Shown: positions 26,981-36,641 of the stretch, piece by piece
How positions within the stretch are numbered: the stretch's first letter is position 1
Layout: every line of letters starts with the position of its first letter
Assembly (NCBI RefSeq): GCF_014836545.1
Contig: NZ_JACSQS010000010.1
Span: 62,001-126,000, forward strand
DNA from: Stenotrophomonas lacuserhaii
Lineage (GTDB): Bacteria; Pseudomonadota; Gammaproteobacteria; Xanthomonadales; Xanthomonadaceae
Direction: 5' to 3'
DNA length: 64,000 nucleotides
Position numbers and translations under genes: made by a program
Notes under the pieces: model-generated
What the model was told of the DNA's origin: nothing
What the model saw: only the letters and a program-made list of their open reading frames with translations
The model's database searches: none

Positions 26981-27409
26981 TTAGTTGCCCTGTGCGCCGG
27001 CGGCGCCCTGCTGGGCCTGCACGAAGGCCTTGTACTCATCGGCGGACAGCTCGCCGTCCTTGTTGCTATCGGCCTGGTCGAACACCTGCGCCAGGCCGGC
27101 ATTCACCTGTGCCTCGGTCTTGCTGATGGTGCCGTTGCCGTCGGTATCGATGCTGGCCCAGGTCTGGCCGCCGCCGCCGTTGGCCTGCGCTGCGGCCTGG
27201 CCAGCAGCATGCGTGGCCTGGTCTGCGGCGTTACCGGCTTCGGCTGCCTGGTTGCCGGCCGCAGCTGCCGCCTGCTGTGCCTGCACGGCCTGCGCCTGCG
27301 CAGTTGCCGCCTGATCCTGTGCGGCGCTCTGCGCCATGGCCGGAAGGGTGAACACACTGCCAGCGGCAACGAGGAGGGCGATCAGCGGCTTGCGGTTACG
27401 AAGAGTCAT
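26981..27409 (-). CDS. Exported EF-hand calcium-binding protein
   Basis: A 142-residue protein with a signal peptide ending PAMAQ (about residue 27), then a 50-residue Ala/Gln repeat-like region (31-80) and two EF-hands: DTDGNGTISKTE (88-99) and DSNKDGELSADE (114-125), each with the full set of loop ligands. AAGGAGA precedes the ATG at 27409. It should bind calcium in the periplasm or outside; the Ala/Gln stretch resembles a flexible tether. The partner is unknown. Confidence 0.92.
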   Translation of the reverse strand: MTLRNRKPLIALLVAAGSVFTLPAMAQSAAQDQAATAQAQAVQAQQAAAAAGNQAAEAGNAADQATHAAGQAAAQANGGGGQTWASIDTDGNGTISKTEAQVNAGLAQVFDQADSNKDGELSADEYKAFVQAQQGAAGAQGN

Positions 27410-27628
27410 TGGGTGGTCTCCTTGGATGTGATGTTGCACGGCCATGTATTCCGTACGGGGCCTACGTTGGCAGCGTGCCGATGAACACAAATTGGGGCGC
27501 AAGCGGCCCTCACACGCGGCATTAACCACTACACGGCGGCCATCGGCTACCGGCTTGGTTAGAAGCCGGTGAGCAGGAAGTAAGGCGCGCATTCAGCGGG
27601 CCGGATTTTAACCCTCCGCAAACGAAAA

Positions 27629-28006
27629 TCAGTCCGCGCTGCCCTGCTCCGCCGCTGACCGCGAACTGAACAAAAGCCATCCAAGCGCGACACCGGACAA
27701 CGCGCCGATGATCTCCAGCACCACCCGGCTGCCCAGTTCGTTGGGATCGTGGATGGTGGAAAGATAGAGACGCGCGTAGAACGGCGATTCCATCCGCACG
27801 ATGCCCATGTAGAACAGCTTCCACATGTCGATGCCCGCGGAGATGACCACCGCGATCCCGCTGGCCCAGCCCAGTGCGTGGCCGTGCGGCCAGCGCAGCG
27901 CGCGGGCGAGATGATGGAACAGGAAATACACCAGCAGGCCGACCAGAAGGGCGATGCCAGCGGCTTCCAGGGTGCCCAGCAGACCGAAGTGGAGAGGAAG
28001 GTTCAT
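27629..28006 (-). CDS. Hypothetical inner-membrane protein
   Basis: A 125-residue protein with about four membrane segments (LEAAGIALLVGLLVYFLF, GHALGWASGIAVVISAGIDM, a third around VVLEIIGALSG and a last VALGWLLFSS). No domain recognised. I used the ATG at 28006; the open frame continues upstream only through the palindromic element at 28031-28074 and antisense of the next gene. Confidence 0.7.
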   Translation of the reverse strand: MNLPLHFGLLGTLEAAGIALLVGLLVYFLFHHLARALRWPHGHALGWASGIAVVISAGIDMWKLFYMGIVRMESPFYARLYLSTIHDPNELGSRVVLEIIGALSGVALGWLLFSSRSAAEQGSAD

Positions 28007-28030
28007 GGCCACAGTGTAATGGCCGGGGAG

Positions 28031-28074
28031 AGGGGTCAGAGTCCTTTTGCCGTGGCAAAAGGACTCTGACCCCT
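28031..28074. repeat. Perfect 21-base palindromic element
   Basis: AGGGGTCAGAGTCCTTTTGCC (28031-28051) and its exact inverse (28054-28074) are separated by two bases. It lies between the D-Ala-D-Ala dipeptidase stop and the membrane-protein start. It is not of the SMAG type. Similar GGGGTCRGA-ended palindromes are, from memory, scattered through xanthomonad genomes. Confidence 0.85.
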
Positions 28075-28079
28075 TCCAC

Positions 28080-28793
28080 CTAGAGCACCGGCACGTCGTA
28101 GGCGGTGTGCGGATCCGGCTCGGGCTGGAAGGTGTAATGCCACCATTCCTGCGGATAGTTGACGAAGCCTGCGGCGGCCATCGCCTGCAACAGGCGCTGC
28201 CGGTTGGCCTGCTGCGACGGGGTGAGCCCATCGGCAGCGGTATGCGCACGCGTGCCGAAGAAGTCGAAGTCGGTGCCCATGTCCAGCGGCGTGCAGCGAC
28301 CGGCCTCGCACTGCATCAGGCCCACGTCCACGGTGGCCGCGCGACTGTGGCCGGAGCGCTCGGCGATGTAGCCTTCGGCGAACAGGCGGGACTTGTCCAC
28401 GTCCGGGTACTGCGTGGCCTTGCGCGAGGTTTCGTGTGGATCCCGTGCCCATGCCACGAAGGCCTGCACCGAACGCACCGGGCGGTAGCAGTCATGCACC
28501 TGCAACGCATGGCCCTGGCTGCGCAGCGTGCGTTCCACCCTGGCCAGCGCGTCGGCTGCCGCCGGCAGCAGGTAGCAGGCAGGTGCCGCGTAGCCGGTCA
28601 CCGGGCGGCCGGTGAAGTTGTTGGCAGTGGCGTAGCGGACATCCAGCGCGATGCCGGGCGACAGCGTGCGGATCTCCACCAGCCCGGCTTCGGCAGCGCT
28701 GCGCGCGGGCGAAACGGTGGGCGCTTCAGCGGCGCGCGCGCTCGTTGCCAGGGCAATCGCCAGTACGAGTGAAGTGCAGGTCCTGGTAGTCAT
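28080..28793 (-). CDS. D-alanyl-D-alanine dipeptidase, VanX/DdpX-type M15 peptidase
   Basis: A 237-residue exported zinc dipeptidase. Signal peptide MTTRTCTSLVLAIALATSARA, then the M15D signatures: SGHSRAATVDVGL with zinc ligands His149 and Asp156, and EWWHYTF with catalytic Glu216 and zinc ligand His219. It should split D-Ala-D-Ala from cell-wall turnover in the periplasm. The ATG lies inside the end of the upstream serine-hydrolase gene (68-base overlap), so the two are probably cotranscribed. Vancomycin-resistance genes are absent, so a recycling role is more likely than resistance. Confidence 0.94.
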   Translation of the reverse strand: MTTRTCTSLVLAIALATSARAAEAPTVSPARSAAEAGLVEIRTLSPGIALDVRYATANNFTGRPVTGYAAPACYLLPAAADALARVERTLRSQGHALQVHDCYRPVRSVQAFVAWARDPHETSRKATQYPDVDKSRLFAEGYIAERSGHSRAATVDVGLMQCEAGRCTPLDMGTDFDFFGTRAHTAADGLTPSQQANRQRLLQAMAAAGFVNYPQEWWHYTFQPEPDPHTAYDVPVL

Positions 28794-30258
28794 AGCTGAA
28801 GTCGATATCCGGGTCGATGGCGCGCAGGTCCAGCGTAGGTACGGCTGCAGCAGTAGGCTGCAGCCACGCCTGGGCGGCTGGTTCCAGCGTATCCCAGCGC
28901 AGCACCCAGCGCGCCCCTGCCTGCAGCACGTCGGCCTGCAGGCGCGGCGATTTGTCCACGCTGAAACGCAGCCGGCCCCGCACCGGACAAAGCGAGGCCT
29001 CGCCCAGCCACGGGTCGTGGTAGCGGCCCTGCAGGGCCACCAGTGCGGTTGCCGACGCGGGTGCTGTGGTGCGGGTATCCGGCAGCGGGCCGGCCTCTTT
29101 CGGTGATGGCGCGCCTGCCTGCGCGAGGTCGTCCAGCCAGCCATCGACACCCTGCGTGCCGCCGGGGGCGGTGTAGTATTTCAACGCAGCCTGCATCAGC
29201 GCGGTGCGTGCGTCTTCGCCTTCCCCGTTGATCAGCAGTACCACACCGACCTTGCGCTCCGGCAGCAGCGCCAGCGAGGAGTACATGCCGGACAGCGTGC
29301 CGGTATGGGCCACCTTCCATTGCCCGTCCAGGTCGGACAGGCGCCAGCCGTAGCCGTAGCCGGCGAAGTGCGCGTTGTCCCAGCGTCGTTGGCGCTCGCC
29401 CAGGGGCATCGCCATCTGCAGCGTCCACAGTTGGCGGCGCTGCTCGGTGTCCAGCCAGCCCGGCGCACGCGACGGATCCAGCAGCACCTGCATCCAGCGC
29501 AGCATGTCGTTCAAGGAACAGCGGATGCCGCCGGCTGCCATCGAGGGTGAATCCGGGCTGGTATCGCCGTCCGCGGCGACCACCACGTTGCGCCCCTCCC
29601 GGCGCACGTGGGGCTGGGCGATGTTGCCGACCGCTACGGTGGACCATTCGCCTACCTGGCAGCGCGACAACCCGAGCGGGACGAACACCTCTTCGCGCAT
29701 CAGCTGGTCGTATGGCTTTCCGCCTGCCGCCGCCGCCACTTCGCCGGCCACCACGTACATCAGGTTGTCGTAGGCATAGCCGCTGCGGAAGCTGGTGACC
29801 GGCTTGAGGTGCGCCAGCCCGGCAATGATGTCGGCGCGGGTGAAGTGGTTTGGCTCAGGCCACAGCATCAGGTCGCCGGCCCCCAGCCCGAGTCCGCTGT
29901 TGTGGATCAGCAGGTCGCGTACCTGCATCTGTTCGCCCACCCAGGGATCGAACATGGTGAACGAAGGCAGGTGGCGGCGGACCGGGTCATCCCAGCGCAG
30001 CTTGCCCTGTTCCACCAGGCGGGCGAGCAGGGCGGCGGTCATTGCCTTGCTGTTGGAGGCGATCTTGAACAGGGTTTCGTCATCGATGCGCGCGTCCGGG
30101 GTGTCGCCGCGGCGGCCTTCGGCGCGACGGTAAACCACCTTGCCGTCTTCCACCACGCCCATCGCGATGCCGGGCAACTGCTCGCGCTGCACCGTGCGTT
30201 CGAGCATGGCATCGAACGGGGACGCGGCCAGGGCGAACAGCAGCAGGGGCGCGTACAT
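28726..30258 (-). CDS. Beta-lactamase/penicillin-binding-like serine hydrolase
   Basis: A 510-residue member of the class C beta-lactamase-related family (Pfam Beta-lactamase). Catalytic SNSK gives Ser68 and Lys71, the second motif is YDN (163-165), and the third is HTG in WKVAHTGTLSG. The N-terminus MYAPLLLFALAASPFDA is a short signal sequence. The C-terminal ~110 residues are an extra beta-rich domain. Likely a D-aminopeptidase or D,D-peptidase acting on cell-wall peptides. Its end overlaps the D-Ala-D-Ala dipeptidase start, which ties it to the same pathway. The start at 30258 has AAGG upstream; repeats precede it. Confidence 0.9.
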   Translation of the reverse strand: MYAPLLLFALAASPFDAMLERTVQREQLPGIAMGVVEDGKVVYRRAEGRRGDTPDARIDDETLFKIASNSKAMTAALLARLVEQGKLRWDDPVRRHLPSFTMFDPWVGEQMQVRDLLIHNSGLGLGAGDLMLWPEPNHFTRADIIAGLAHLKPVTSFRSGYAYDNLMYVVAGEVAAAAGGKPYDQLMREEVFVPLGLSRCQVGEWSTVAVGNIAQPHVRREGRNVVVAADGDTSPDSPSMAAGGIRCSLNDMLRWMQVLLDPSRAPGWLDTEQRRQLWTLQMAMPLGERQRRWDNAHFAGYGYGWRLSDLDGQWKVAHTGTLSGMYSSLALLPERKVGVVLLINGEGEDARTALMQAALKYYTAPGGTQGVDGWLDDLAQAGAPSPKEAGPLPDTRTTAPASATALVALQGRYHDPWLGEASLCPVRGRLRFSVDKSPRLQADVLQAGARWVLRWDTLEPAAQAWLQPTAAAVPTLDLRAIDPDIDFSYDYQDLHFTRTGDCPGNERARR

Positions 30259-30283
30259 GGCGATCAACCTTTGAACGAGGGGA

Positions 30284-30488
30284 GGTAGCGCCGAAGGCAG
30301 CGGCAGGAGCCGCTGCCAACGTCGCTTGCGGCGGCCCGCAGGGTGCCGGTCAGGACGACCGGCATAGCCATGCTCGGCAAGCGCAGCAGGAACAGCAACC
30401 GCGTGACGACCAACGGTCGTCACCCACCAGGAGCGATAGCTGACGGCCAGCGGCCGTCACTACCAGGTTCGGCGGCCGTCACTACCGG
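30284..30488. repeat. Repeat cluster with a ~94-base element found again inverted at 37754-37847
   Basis: 30284-30377 is a near-exact inverted copy of 37754-37847 (two mismatches by eye). It contains two nested hairpins (GCAGCGGC/GCCGCTGC, GCCGGTC/GACCGGC) and starts with the GGTAG core. It is followed by three ordinary SMAG hairpins up to 30488. Confidence 0.85.
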
Positions 30489-30489
30489 G

Positions 30490-33400
30490 TCAGAAGTTCC
30501 AGGCCACCACCAGTTGTGCGTAGCGCGGTGCCTGCCAGCGGGTGCCGGTTTTGAACGTGGCTTCGCGATAGACACCCGGTTGGCTTTCGTAGCGCTGGTG
30601 CACGTTGATCACGGTCTGGTTGTTGAACAGGTTGTAGACCGACAGTCGTGCGCTCAGGTCGATGCCGTCCACCGGCAGGCGCCAGGTGACGTTGGCGCCC
30701 ATGGTCCACGTCCACGGCAGGTTGCCGAACGCACCGCGGGCGGTGGGCTCGAACACGCGCTGGTCGTAGGTGCCGGTGCAGTTGGCCACGCACAGCCAGC
30801 CGGTGCCGCCACCGCTGCCCTCGCTGGAGGTGCTGCCGCCGGCCACGGTGTCGCCCGGCCACATCACGCCGAAGGCGGTGACCGGGCCACCAGACTGCAC
30901 CTGCAGCGTGCTGCCGAACGACCACTGCTCGTTCAACGCATAGGCCGCGCGGAACTTGAACTGGTGGCGGAAATCGTTGAACAGCGCGCCGTAGCGCTCG
31001 TTGTTGGAAGGATGGTCCCAGTGCTGGACCATGCCGGTGTCGCCGTAGTTGGTGTCCGAGTTCACCGGGCCTTCGAAATTGCCCTCGCTCTTGGACCACA
31101 GATAGGACGCGTTGAACATCCACTTCTCGTCCCACGCGCGGTCCAGCTGGAACTCCAGCGCCTTGTAGGTGCGCTTGGGCTTGGAGTAGCCCACCACTTC
31201 GCCGCTGCCGCCCTTGCGGTAGCCGCTGTTGGCGGTGTCGATGGTGATCCAGCCTTCCTCGGCGCAGCCGATGCTGGAATCGCCCCAGATGGTCAGGCTT
31301 TCGCCGGGATTGGCGATCGGCCACAGCGTGCTGCCGGTCGGGCCGCACGGCGTATGGTTCAGGCGCATGTCGTCCAGCGCGCGGGTCATCCGGCGGTAGG
31401 TGCCGTTGACGCCCCACGACCAGGCCTGGTTGATCATGGTCTGGAAGCCGAGGATGTACTCGTCCTGGTAGACCGCCTTCAGGTCCTTGTCCACGCTCTG
31501 CCGCAGATCGGCCGCGCCGGTGTTCATGCGGGTATCGGTGGGACCGACCTGCTGGCCGATCACCGGCGCCATGTACGGCGCACCGGTTACCGGGTTGCTC
31601 TGCTGCTGCCAGCCGTTGAGTACGTAGTAGCTGTATTCGTCGGTGAGCCCACCGGCGAAGTTGACGTTGATGTTGTTGGTCACCGGCAGGTAGTAGCGGC
31701 CCGCATTGCCGAACAGCTTGGTGCTGCCGTCGCCCTTGATGTCCCAGGCAAAGCCCACGCGCGGGGCGATCAGGTCGTCCATCTTGATGAAGGCATCGCC
31801 ATCGGCGGTGCGGTTCTCGAAGCGGTCCCAGCGCACGCCCAGGTTCAACATCAGGGTGGAGGTGACGTTCCAGATGTCTTCCAGGTAGAAGGCGTTTGCT
31901 TCGGTTTCGAAGGTGCCGCCGGACACGCGGTTGCGCGCGCGCAGCATCTGGTTGACCCCCGCCGGTACGTAGGCGTTGGCCCCGTCCCAGACTTCATCGC
32001 CGGGCCGTGCCGCGTACGCGGTGTAGGTCATCTGGCTCGGCCCCGGATAGCGCGTGGACTGTTCGGTGGTCATCAGTTCGCGATCCACGCCGAAGCGCAG
32101 CAGGTGCCTTCCGAGCGCCCATTCGAAGTCCAGGCGCGCGGCATCGCGGGTGTCGTCGCGTTCGGCGATGGCGGTGCCGGTGGGATGGCAGCCGGCGCGC
32201 AGGCCGTTCAACTGGCCCAGGTACGGCGCGTAGGTGGCATCGGTGAACACGGCATCGCAATACAGGTCCAGCGTGGAGTTGGAGAACGCACGCTGGTTGT
32301 TCTGGCCGACCATCGCCTTGGCGGTGAAGCTTTCGCCGAAGCGTCCGGTATAGGTCGCCGACCAGTTCTTGCCGCCGCCATCGGTCAGCGTGTCACCGCC
32401 CCACTGGCCCAGGGTCTGCGTGTCCCAGTTGTAACCGGACGAGGCCTGGGTGGTTTCGGTTTCGTCGGAGAATGCCAGCAGTTCCAGGGTGTGGTTGTCG
32501 GTGATGTTCCAGTCCAGCTTTGCTCCCCAGAAATCGTCGTCGCCGGTGTTGTCGAACCAGGTGCGGCCATCTGAAGAGGTGTTGTTGCCGTCTGTATCGC
32601 GCTTTTCATACATCGCGAAAAGGAACAGCTTGTCCTTCACCAGCGCACCGGAACCCCAGACGTTGGTCTTGGTGAACGAGGTGGCGTCGGTGCTGGCGTA
32701 GGAGTGCGGCGAGCCATCGCGGTGGAAATGATCGCGGGCGGCCGAGCGCCAGGCATTCGGTTCGAAGGTGACTTCCGCACCGCCTTCGAACTCGTTGCTG
32801 CCCGAGCGGGTGACGGCGTTGATCACACCGCCGGTGGAGCGGCCGAACTCCACTGAATAACCACCGGTCTTGACCTGGAATTCCTGGAAGAAGCCGAACG
32901 GCGCGCTGGAGAAGCCACGCCGGGTGTACATGTCGGTGACGTTGAGGCCGTTGATGTACACCGCGTTCTCGGCCACGGAGGAGCCGGCGAAGGACAGCCC
33001 GCCGAACGAGGAATTGCCGCCCACCACGCCCGGTGCCAGCAGGGCCACCGCGGACAGGTCCTGCGCCACCGGCAGCCGCGAGATTTCCTGGCGGTTGACG
33101 TTGAAGGAGGTCTCGGTGGAATACACGTCCACCCGGTTGATCACCCGCGAACCGACCACCTGCAGCGCATCCAGGTTGACCACCCCGCCGCCGCTGGCCA
33201 GGTTCACCGTGGTGGTGCCACCGACGGCCACGCTGACGCTGACCGGCTCGCCGAGAGCGGCACCGTCACGGCTCAGCTGCAGGGTGTAGTCACCGACCGG
33301 CAGCTGGCCGAGCCGATAGCTGCCATCGCTGCCGGCAGTGGCCGAGCGGGTCAGCCCGGTACCGCGGTTGACCACGGTGACCAGGTCACCGGCGGTGGCC

Positions 33401-33516
33401 CGGCCGGCAACCGCGCCGGAAACGTTCTGTGCCGTTGCGACGCTGGGCACGATCATGCCCAGGCACGCGCCCAGGGCGACGGTCAACGCCGCCTGCTTGA
33501 TGCTGATTGCCTTCAT
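30490..33516 (-). CDS. TonB-dependent receptor, Oar/OmpA-related type with carboxypeptidase-like N-domain
   Basis: A 1008-residue outer-membrane receptor. There is a signal peptide (1-29, ending VATAQ), then a carboxypeptidase-regulatory-like domain (about 30-100, SDGSYRLGQLPVGDYTL), a plug (about 115-240, with LPVAQDLSAVALLAPGVV and SVEFGRSTGGVINAVTRSGSNE), and a barrel ending YAQLVVAWNF with the terminal Phe needed for assembly. This group in xanthomonads imports peptides or oligosaccharides. The ligand is not visible, but it lies between cell-wall peptide enzymes, so muropeptides are a reasonable guess. Confidence 0.93.
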   Translation of the reverse strand: MKAISIKQAALTVALGACLGMIVPSVATAQNVSGAVAGRATAGDLVTVVNRGTGLTRSATAGSDGSYRLGQLPVGDYTLQLSRDGAALGEPVSVSVAVGGTTTVNLASGGGVVNLDALQVVGSRVINRVDVYSTETSFNVNRQEISRLPVAQDLSAVALLAPGVVGGNSSFGGLSFAGSSVAENAVYINGLNVTDMYTRRGFSSAPFGFFQEFQVKTGGYSVEFGRSTGGVINAVTRSGSNEFEGGAEVTFEPNAWRSAARDHFHRDGSPHSYASTDATSFTKTNVWGSGALVKDKLFLFAMYEKRDTDGNNTSSDGRTWFDNTGDDDFWGAKLDWNITDNHTLELLAFSDETETTQASSGYNWDTQTLGQWGGDTLTDGGGKNWSATYTGRFGESFTAKAMVGQNNQRAFSNSTLDLYCDAVFTDATYAPYLGQLNGLRAGCHPTGTAIAERDDTRDAARLDFEWALGRHLLRFGVDRELMTTEQSTRYPGPSQMTYTAYAARPGDEVWDGANAYVPAGVNQMLRARNRVSGGTFETEANAFYLEDIWNVTSTLMLNLGVRWDRFENRTADGDAFIKMDDLIAPRVGFAWDIKGDGSTKLFGNAGRYYLPVTNNINVNFAGGLTDEYSYYVLNGWQQQSNPVTGAPYMAPVIGQQVGPTDTRMNTGAADLRQSVDKDLKAVYQDEYILGFQTMINQAWSWGVNGTYRRMTRALDDMRLNHTPCGPTGSTLWPIANPGESLTIWGDSSIGCAEEGWITIDTANSGYRKGGSGEVVGYSKPKRTYKALEFQLDRAWDEKWMFNASYLWSKSEGNFEGPVNSDTNYGDTGMVQHWDHPSNNERYGALFNDFRHQFKFRAAYALNEQWSFGSTLQVQSGGPVTAFGVMWPGDTVAGGSTSSEGSGGGTGWLCVANCTGTYDQRVFEPTARGAFGNLPWTWTMGANVTWRLPVDGIDLSARLSVYNLFNNQTVINVHQRYESQPGVYREATFKTGTRWQAPRYAQLVVAWNF

Positions 33517-33555
33517 CCCCTGCTCTCTCCTGCAGAAATTGAACGGTGTGGTTGA

Positions 33556-35058
33556 CTAGGGTGTCGCGCTGGGTTTGCCGCCTGCAGGCCGTACCGTCCA
33601 CTGGAACCGGTCGTCCCACTGGTCGAAATACAGGTTGCCGCCTGCCCACTCGGCCTCGCCGCGCTGCGAGTCCACCGTTTCCGAGCGGAAGTGCTGTTTG
33701 GCCGGCACGAAGGCCTGGCCGAAATCATCGTTGAAGGCGATCCGGTAGCCGTCGATGCCGCCGAGATAGAAGTCGCGCAGTGCCGGCTGATCACTGTCCA
33801 GCGCGCCGGTGGTGACGTCCATCGGCAGCCAGCCGTAGGGCGCCAGATACACCGCGCCCCAGTCATGCAGGTTGCTGTAGCCGGTCGCGTTGTCAGAGAA
33901 CACGCGGCCGGACTGCCAGCGGGCGGGAATGCCGTTCATGCGCAGCAGCGTGATCAGCAGCAGGGTCTGCTGGCCGCAGTCGGCGTGGCCGGCCTGCAGC
34001 GCGTACTCGCTGATGTTGCTGATCGTTGAATATTCGCGCGCGCCGGCCCAGGGGATCTGGTCGACCGCGTTGAACAGCCGCCGCACCACTTCATACGGCC
34101 GCGTCTCGCCCTGCAGCACCCGTTCGGAAAACGCGCGCAGTGCCGGGCTGAAGCGCACATGCGGTGGCTGCTCGGCCAGGTACGGTGCCAGCGCTCGCTC
34201 GTCGGGCGTGGGCTGCACTGCGGCGGGATCAATCGCGGTATGGCGGGCGCTGATGGTCAGGGCATAGCGGATCTGGAAACGGGTCGGCTGCCCGGCCACG
34301 GCCGGCGCTTCCAGATAGGCCGTGCGCTGCAGCGTGCTGGCCGGGGCCAGCTGCGCGCCGGACGGTGAACTGCCGATCCACTGCAGCTGCTCCTGCTGGC
34401 CGGGAATCTCGCGCGGGTAGGGGATCCAGGCACGCACGGTTTCGCCGGCCGGCACCGCATCAGCCTTCACCACAAGTGACTGGGTGACCTCAACGCGTTG
34501 TGGCAGCACCGAATCCTTGCCACTGCGTTCGCCGGCGGCCACTACCTGCGCGTGGTACGGCGTCAGCGTTTCGTACGGGCCATCGGCCGGCATCGGGGCA
34601 TCGGCACGGCGGCGTGCGCGGGCTTCGCTGCTGAGCCGGAACAGGTTGGACGGCGCACGGTTGAAGTACCGCCGCTCGCCATCGATATCCAGATGCTCCA
34701 ACAGTCCCTGCGCGTCCCAGCGCGCGAACTCGTCATCGCGCAGGTCGGGGATCCAGTGGCGCAGTTTTTCCTTGGCCGCGGTTTCATCAAGGCTGAAGTC
34801 CAGGCGGATGCGCCGCATGCGCTCCTTCTGGAAGGCGGATGCTGCTTGGCGTGCCGCGCCCGGATCGCCTGCGAGCCAAGCATCCAGATGGGTGCCCGCT
34901 TCGGCGAATCGCCCCTGGTCGATCATTGCAATCACCGCGTCATCGGACACCGAACCGGGTATCGGCGTGCTCGCATCCGCTGCCGGCTGCGCCCACGCCA
35001 CCGCCGCGCACAGGCAGGCAGCAGCAGGCAGCAACAGTTTGCGAACGACGGTATCCAC
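33556..35058 (-). CDS. Exported transglutaminase-like protein
   Basis: A 500-residue periplasmic protein with a signal peptide (VVRKLLLPAAACLCAAVAWAQ) and a transglutaminase/protease-like domain in its C-terminal half. The triad is Cys in HADCGQQ (near 360), His in NLHDWGAVYL (near 398) and Asp in PMDVTTG (near 413). I chose GTG 35058 because GGGGAAG lies seven bases before it; the frame reaches a GTG at 35100 without a ribosome site. It follows the receptor gene direction with a 39-base gap and is divergent from the NlpC/P60 peptidase. Such proteins usually act as peptidases rather than cross-linkers. Confidence 0.88.
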   Translation of the reverse strand: MDTVVRKLLLPAAACLCAAVAWAQPAADASTPIPGSVSDDAVIAMIDQGRFAEAGTHLDAWLAGDPGAARQAASAFQKERMRRIRLDFSLDETAAKEKLRHWIPDLRDDEFARWDAQGLLEHLDIDGERRYFNRAPSNLFRLSSEARARRRADAPMPADGPYETLTPYHAQVVAAGERSGKDSVLPQRVEVTQSLVVKADAVPAGETVRAWIPYPREIPGQQEQLQWIGSSPSGAQLAPASTLQRTAYLEAPAVAGQPTRFQIRYALTISARHTAIDPAAVQPTPDERALAPYLAEQPPHVRFSPALRAFSERVLQGETRPYEVVRRLFNAVDQIPWAGAREYSTISNISEYALQAGHADCGQQTLLLITLLRMNGIPARWQSGRVFSDNATGYSNLHDWGAVYLAPYGWLPMDVTTGALDSDQPALRDFYLGGIDGYRIAFNDDFGQAFVPAKQHFRSETVDSQRGEAEWAGGNLYFDQWDDRFQWTVRPAGGKPSATP

Positions 35059-35189
35059 AGCGACACTTCCCCAGCGCAGGTGGTAACAGCTGTGTAACAC
35101 GCAGGGGATAGCCGGTCAATAATATATTCTTGCGTTCCACTGCGAAAGGAATAACTATTCCATCAGCTTTCAATGAGGGTAATCGCCGC

Positions 35190-36641
35190 ATGATCCTGGC
35201 TTCCCGCCCCACACGCACTGCTCTGATGCTGGCCCTGTGCCTGGCCTTCGGAAGCAGCGCGGCGTCGGCGCTCACGCGCGCGCCGGCCGCCACGCCGGAT
35301 CCCGGCCCCGCCCTGCCCTATGTCATCGGCCTGCACGAGGCCTACCTGACGCCGCAGTACTGGGCCGCGCGGCTGTCTGATGCCGATGCGCTGATCCTGG
35401 ACCGCGCGCAGATCGCCGCGCAGAACGCGCGCATGCGCGCCGAAGACCCGCACATCCAGGACATCGCGGCATTGCCCGCATCGCTGCCCGCCGCTGCGCT
35501 GCGCGAATCGATCACCGCGCTGTCGCACTGGCCGACGCGCACGCTGTACGACGCCCACGGCACCGCGATCCCCGCCGGCCAGCGCGCCGGTATCGAAGCC
35601 AACCTGGCATTGGACGCACTGCCCGCCGCCGCCACGCCGCAGTACGGGCTGGTGGTGCATCGCGCCGCGCTGCGCACCTTCCCGACCCGGCAGCGTGTCT
35701 TCAGCAGCCCCGAAAACGCCGACATCGACCGCTTCCAGGAATCGGCGCTGTTCCCCGGCGACAAGGTCGCGGTGGTCCACCGCAGCGCCGACGGGGCGTG
35801 GCTGTTCGTGCACAGCGAGCGCTACAGCGCGTGGATCGAAGCGCAGTACGTGGCCACCGGTTCCAAGCAGACGGTACTGGGTTACGGCGCGACGGGGCCG
35901 TACCGGGTGATCACCGGCGCAGTGGCACATACCGCCTTCACGCCCGAAGAGCCCCGCGTTTCGCGCCTGCAACTGGATATGGGCGTGCGCCTGCCGGTGC
36001 TGGCGCAGTGGTCGCCGGCACAGGCGGTCAACGGCCAACAGGCGCATGCCAGCTGGGTGGTGCAGCTGCCCGTGCGCGAAGCCGATGGTGCGCTGAAGCT
36101 GGTGCCCGCACTGTTGCCGCGTTCGCAGGAGAGCAGTGCCGATTACCTGCCGCTGACCCCGCGCACCCTGCTGACCCAGGCCTACAAGTTCCTTGGCGAG
36201 CGCTACGGTTGGGGCCACGACTACGACGCCCGCGACTGCAGCGGCTTCGTTTCGGAGATCTACCGCAGTGCCGGGGTGCTGCTGCCGCGCAATACCAGCG
36301 CGCAGGGCATCAGCCCGGCGCTGGACCGCATCGCCTTCACCGACAAGGACACCGCCGCCCGCCGCGACCGCGCCGTGGCTGAGTTGCAGGTGGGCGACCT
36401 GGTGTACATCCCGGGCCACGTGATGATGGCCATCGGCCATGTAGACGGCCGCACCTGGGTGATCCATGACACCGCCGGAGGCAGCTGGAAAGGCGAGGAT
36501 GGCACCCGCATCCAGGCGCACCTGAACGGCGTGTCGGTCACTCCCCTGGAACCGATGATGGCCAGCGATGACCTGCGCTACATCGACCGCATCACCAACA
36601 TCCAGCGGGTCCGCCCGCAGCGCACGCCCCGGACGCCTTGA
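35190..36641 (+). CDS. Exported SH3 / NlpC-P60 (C40) cell-wall endopeptidase, YkfC-like
   Basis: A 483-residue peptidase with a signal peptide (MILASRPTRTALMLALCLAF). SH3-like domains occupy the middle (about 150-320), followed by a C40 domain with catalytic Cys350 in DARDCSGFVSEIY and His410 in PGHVMMAIGHVDG. The YkfC group cleaves gamma-D-Glu-L-diamino-acid bonds in wall peptides and makes L-Ala-D-Glu. Its stop overlaps the ATG of the L-Ala-D/L-Glu epimerase by one base, which strongly supports that substrate chain. Confidence 0.92.
   Translation: MILASRPTRTALMLALCLAFGSSAASALTRAPAATPDPGPALPYVIGLHEAYLTPQYWAARLSDADALILDRAQIAAQNARMRAEDPHIQDIAALPASLPAAALRESITALSHWPTRTLYDAHGTAIPAGQRAGIEANLALDALPAAATPQYGLVVHRAALRTFPTRQRVFSSPENADIDRFQESALFPGDKVAVVHRSADGAWLFVHSERYSAWIEAQYVATGSKQTVLGYGATGPYRVITGAVAHTAFTPEEPRVSRLQLDMGVRLPVLAQWSPAQAVNGQQAHASWVVQLPVREADGALKLVPALLPRSQESSADYLPLTPRTLLTQAYKFLGERYGWGHDYDARDCSGFVSEIYRSAGVLLPRNTSAQGISPALDRIAFTDKDTAARRDRAVAELQVGDLVYIPGHVMMAIGHVDGRTWVIHDTAGGSWKGEDGTRIQAHLNGVSVTPLEPMMASDDLRYIDRITNIQRVRPQRTPRTP

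Noticed and set aside
28080..28793. Possible vancomycin-resistance gene (VanX-like)
   Set aside because: No vanH/vanA neighbours, and the genes around it act on wall peptides, so a recycling dipeptidase is the simpler reading.
30343..32574. A 743-codon rightward frame opposite the TonB-dependent receptor
   Set aside because: Shadow of a high-G+C gene; begins in SMAG repeats and has no recognisable domain.
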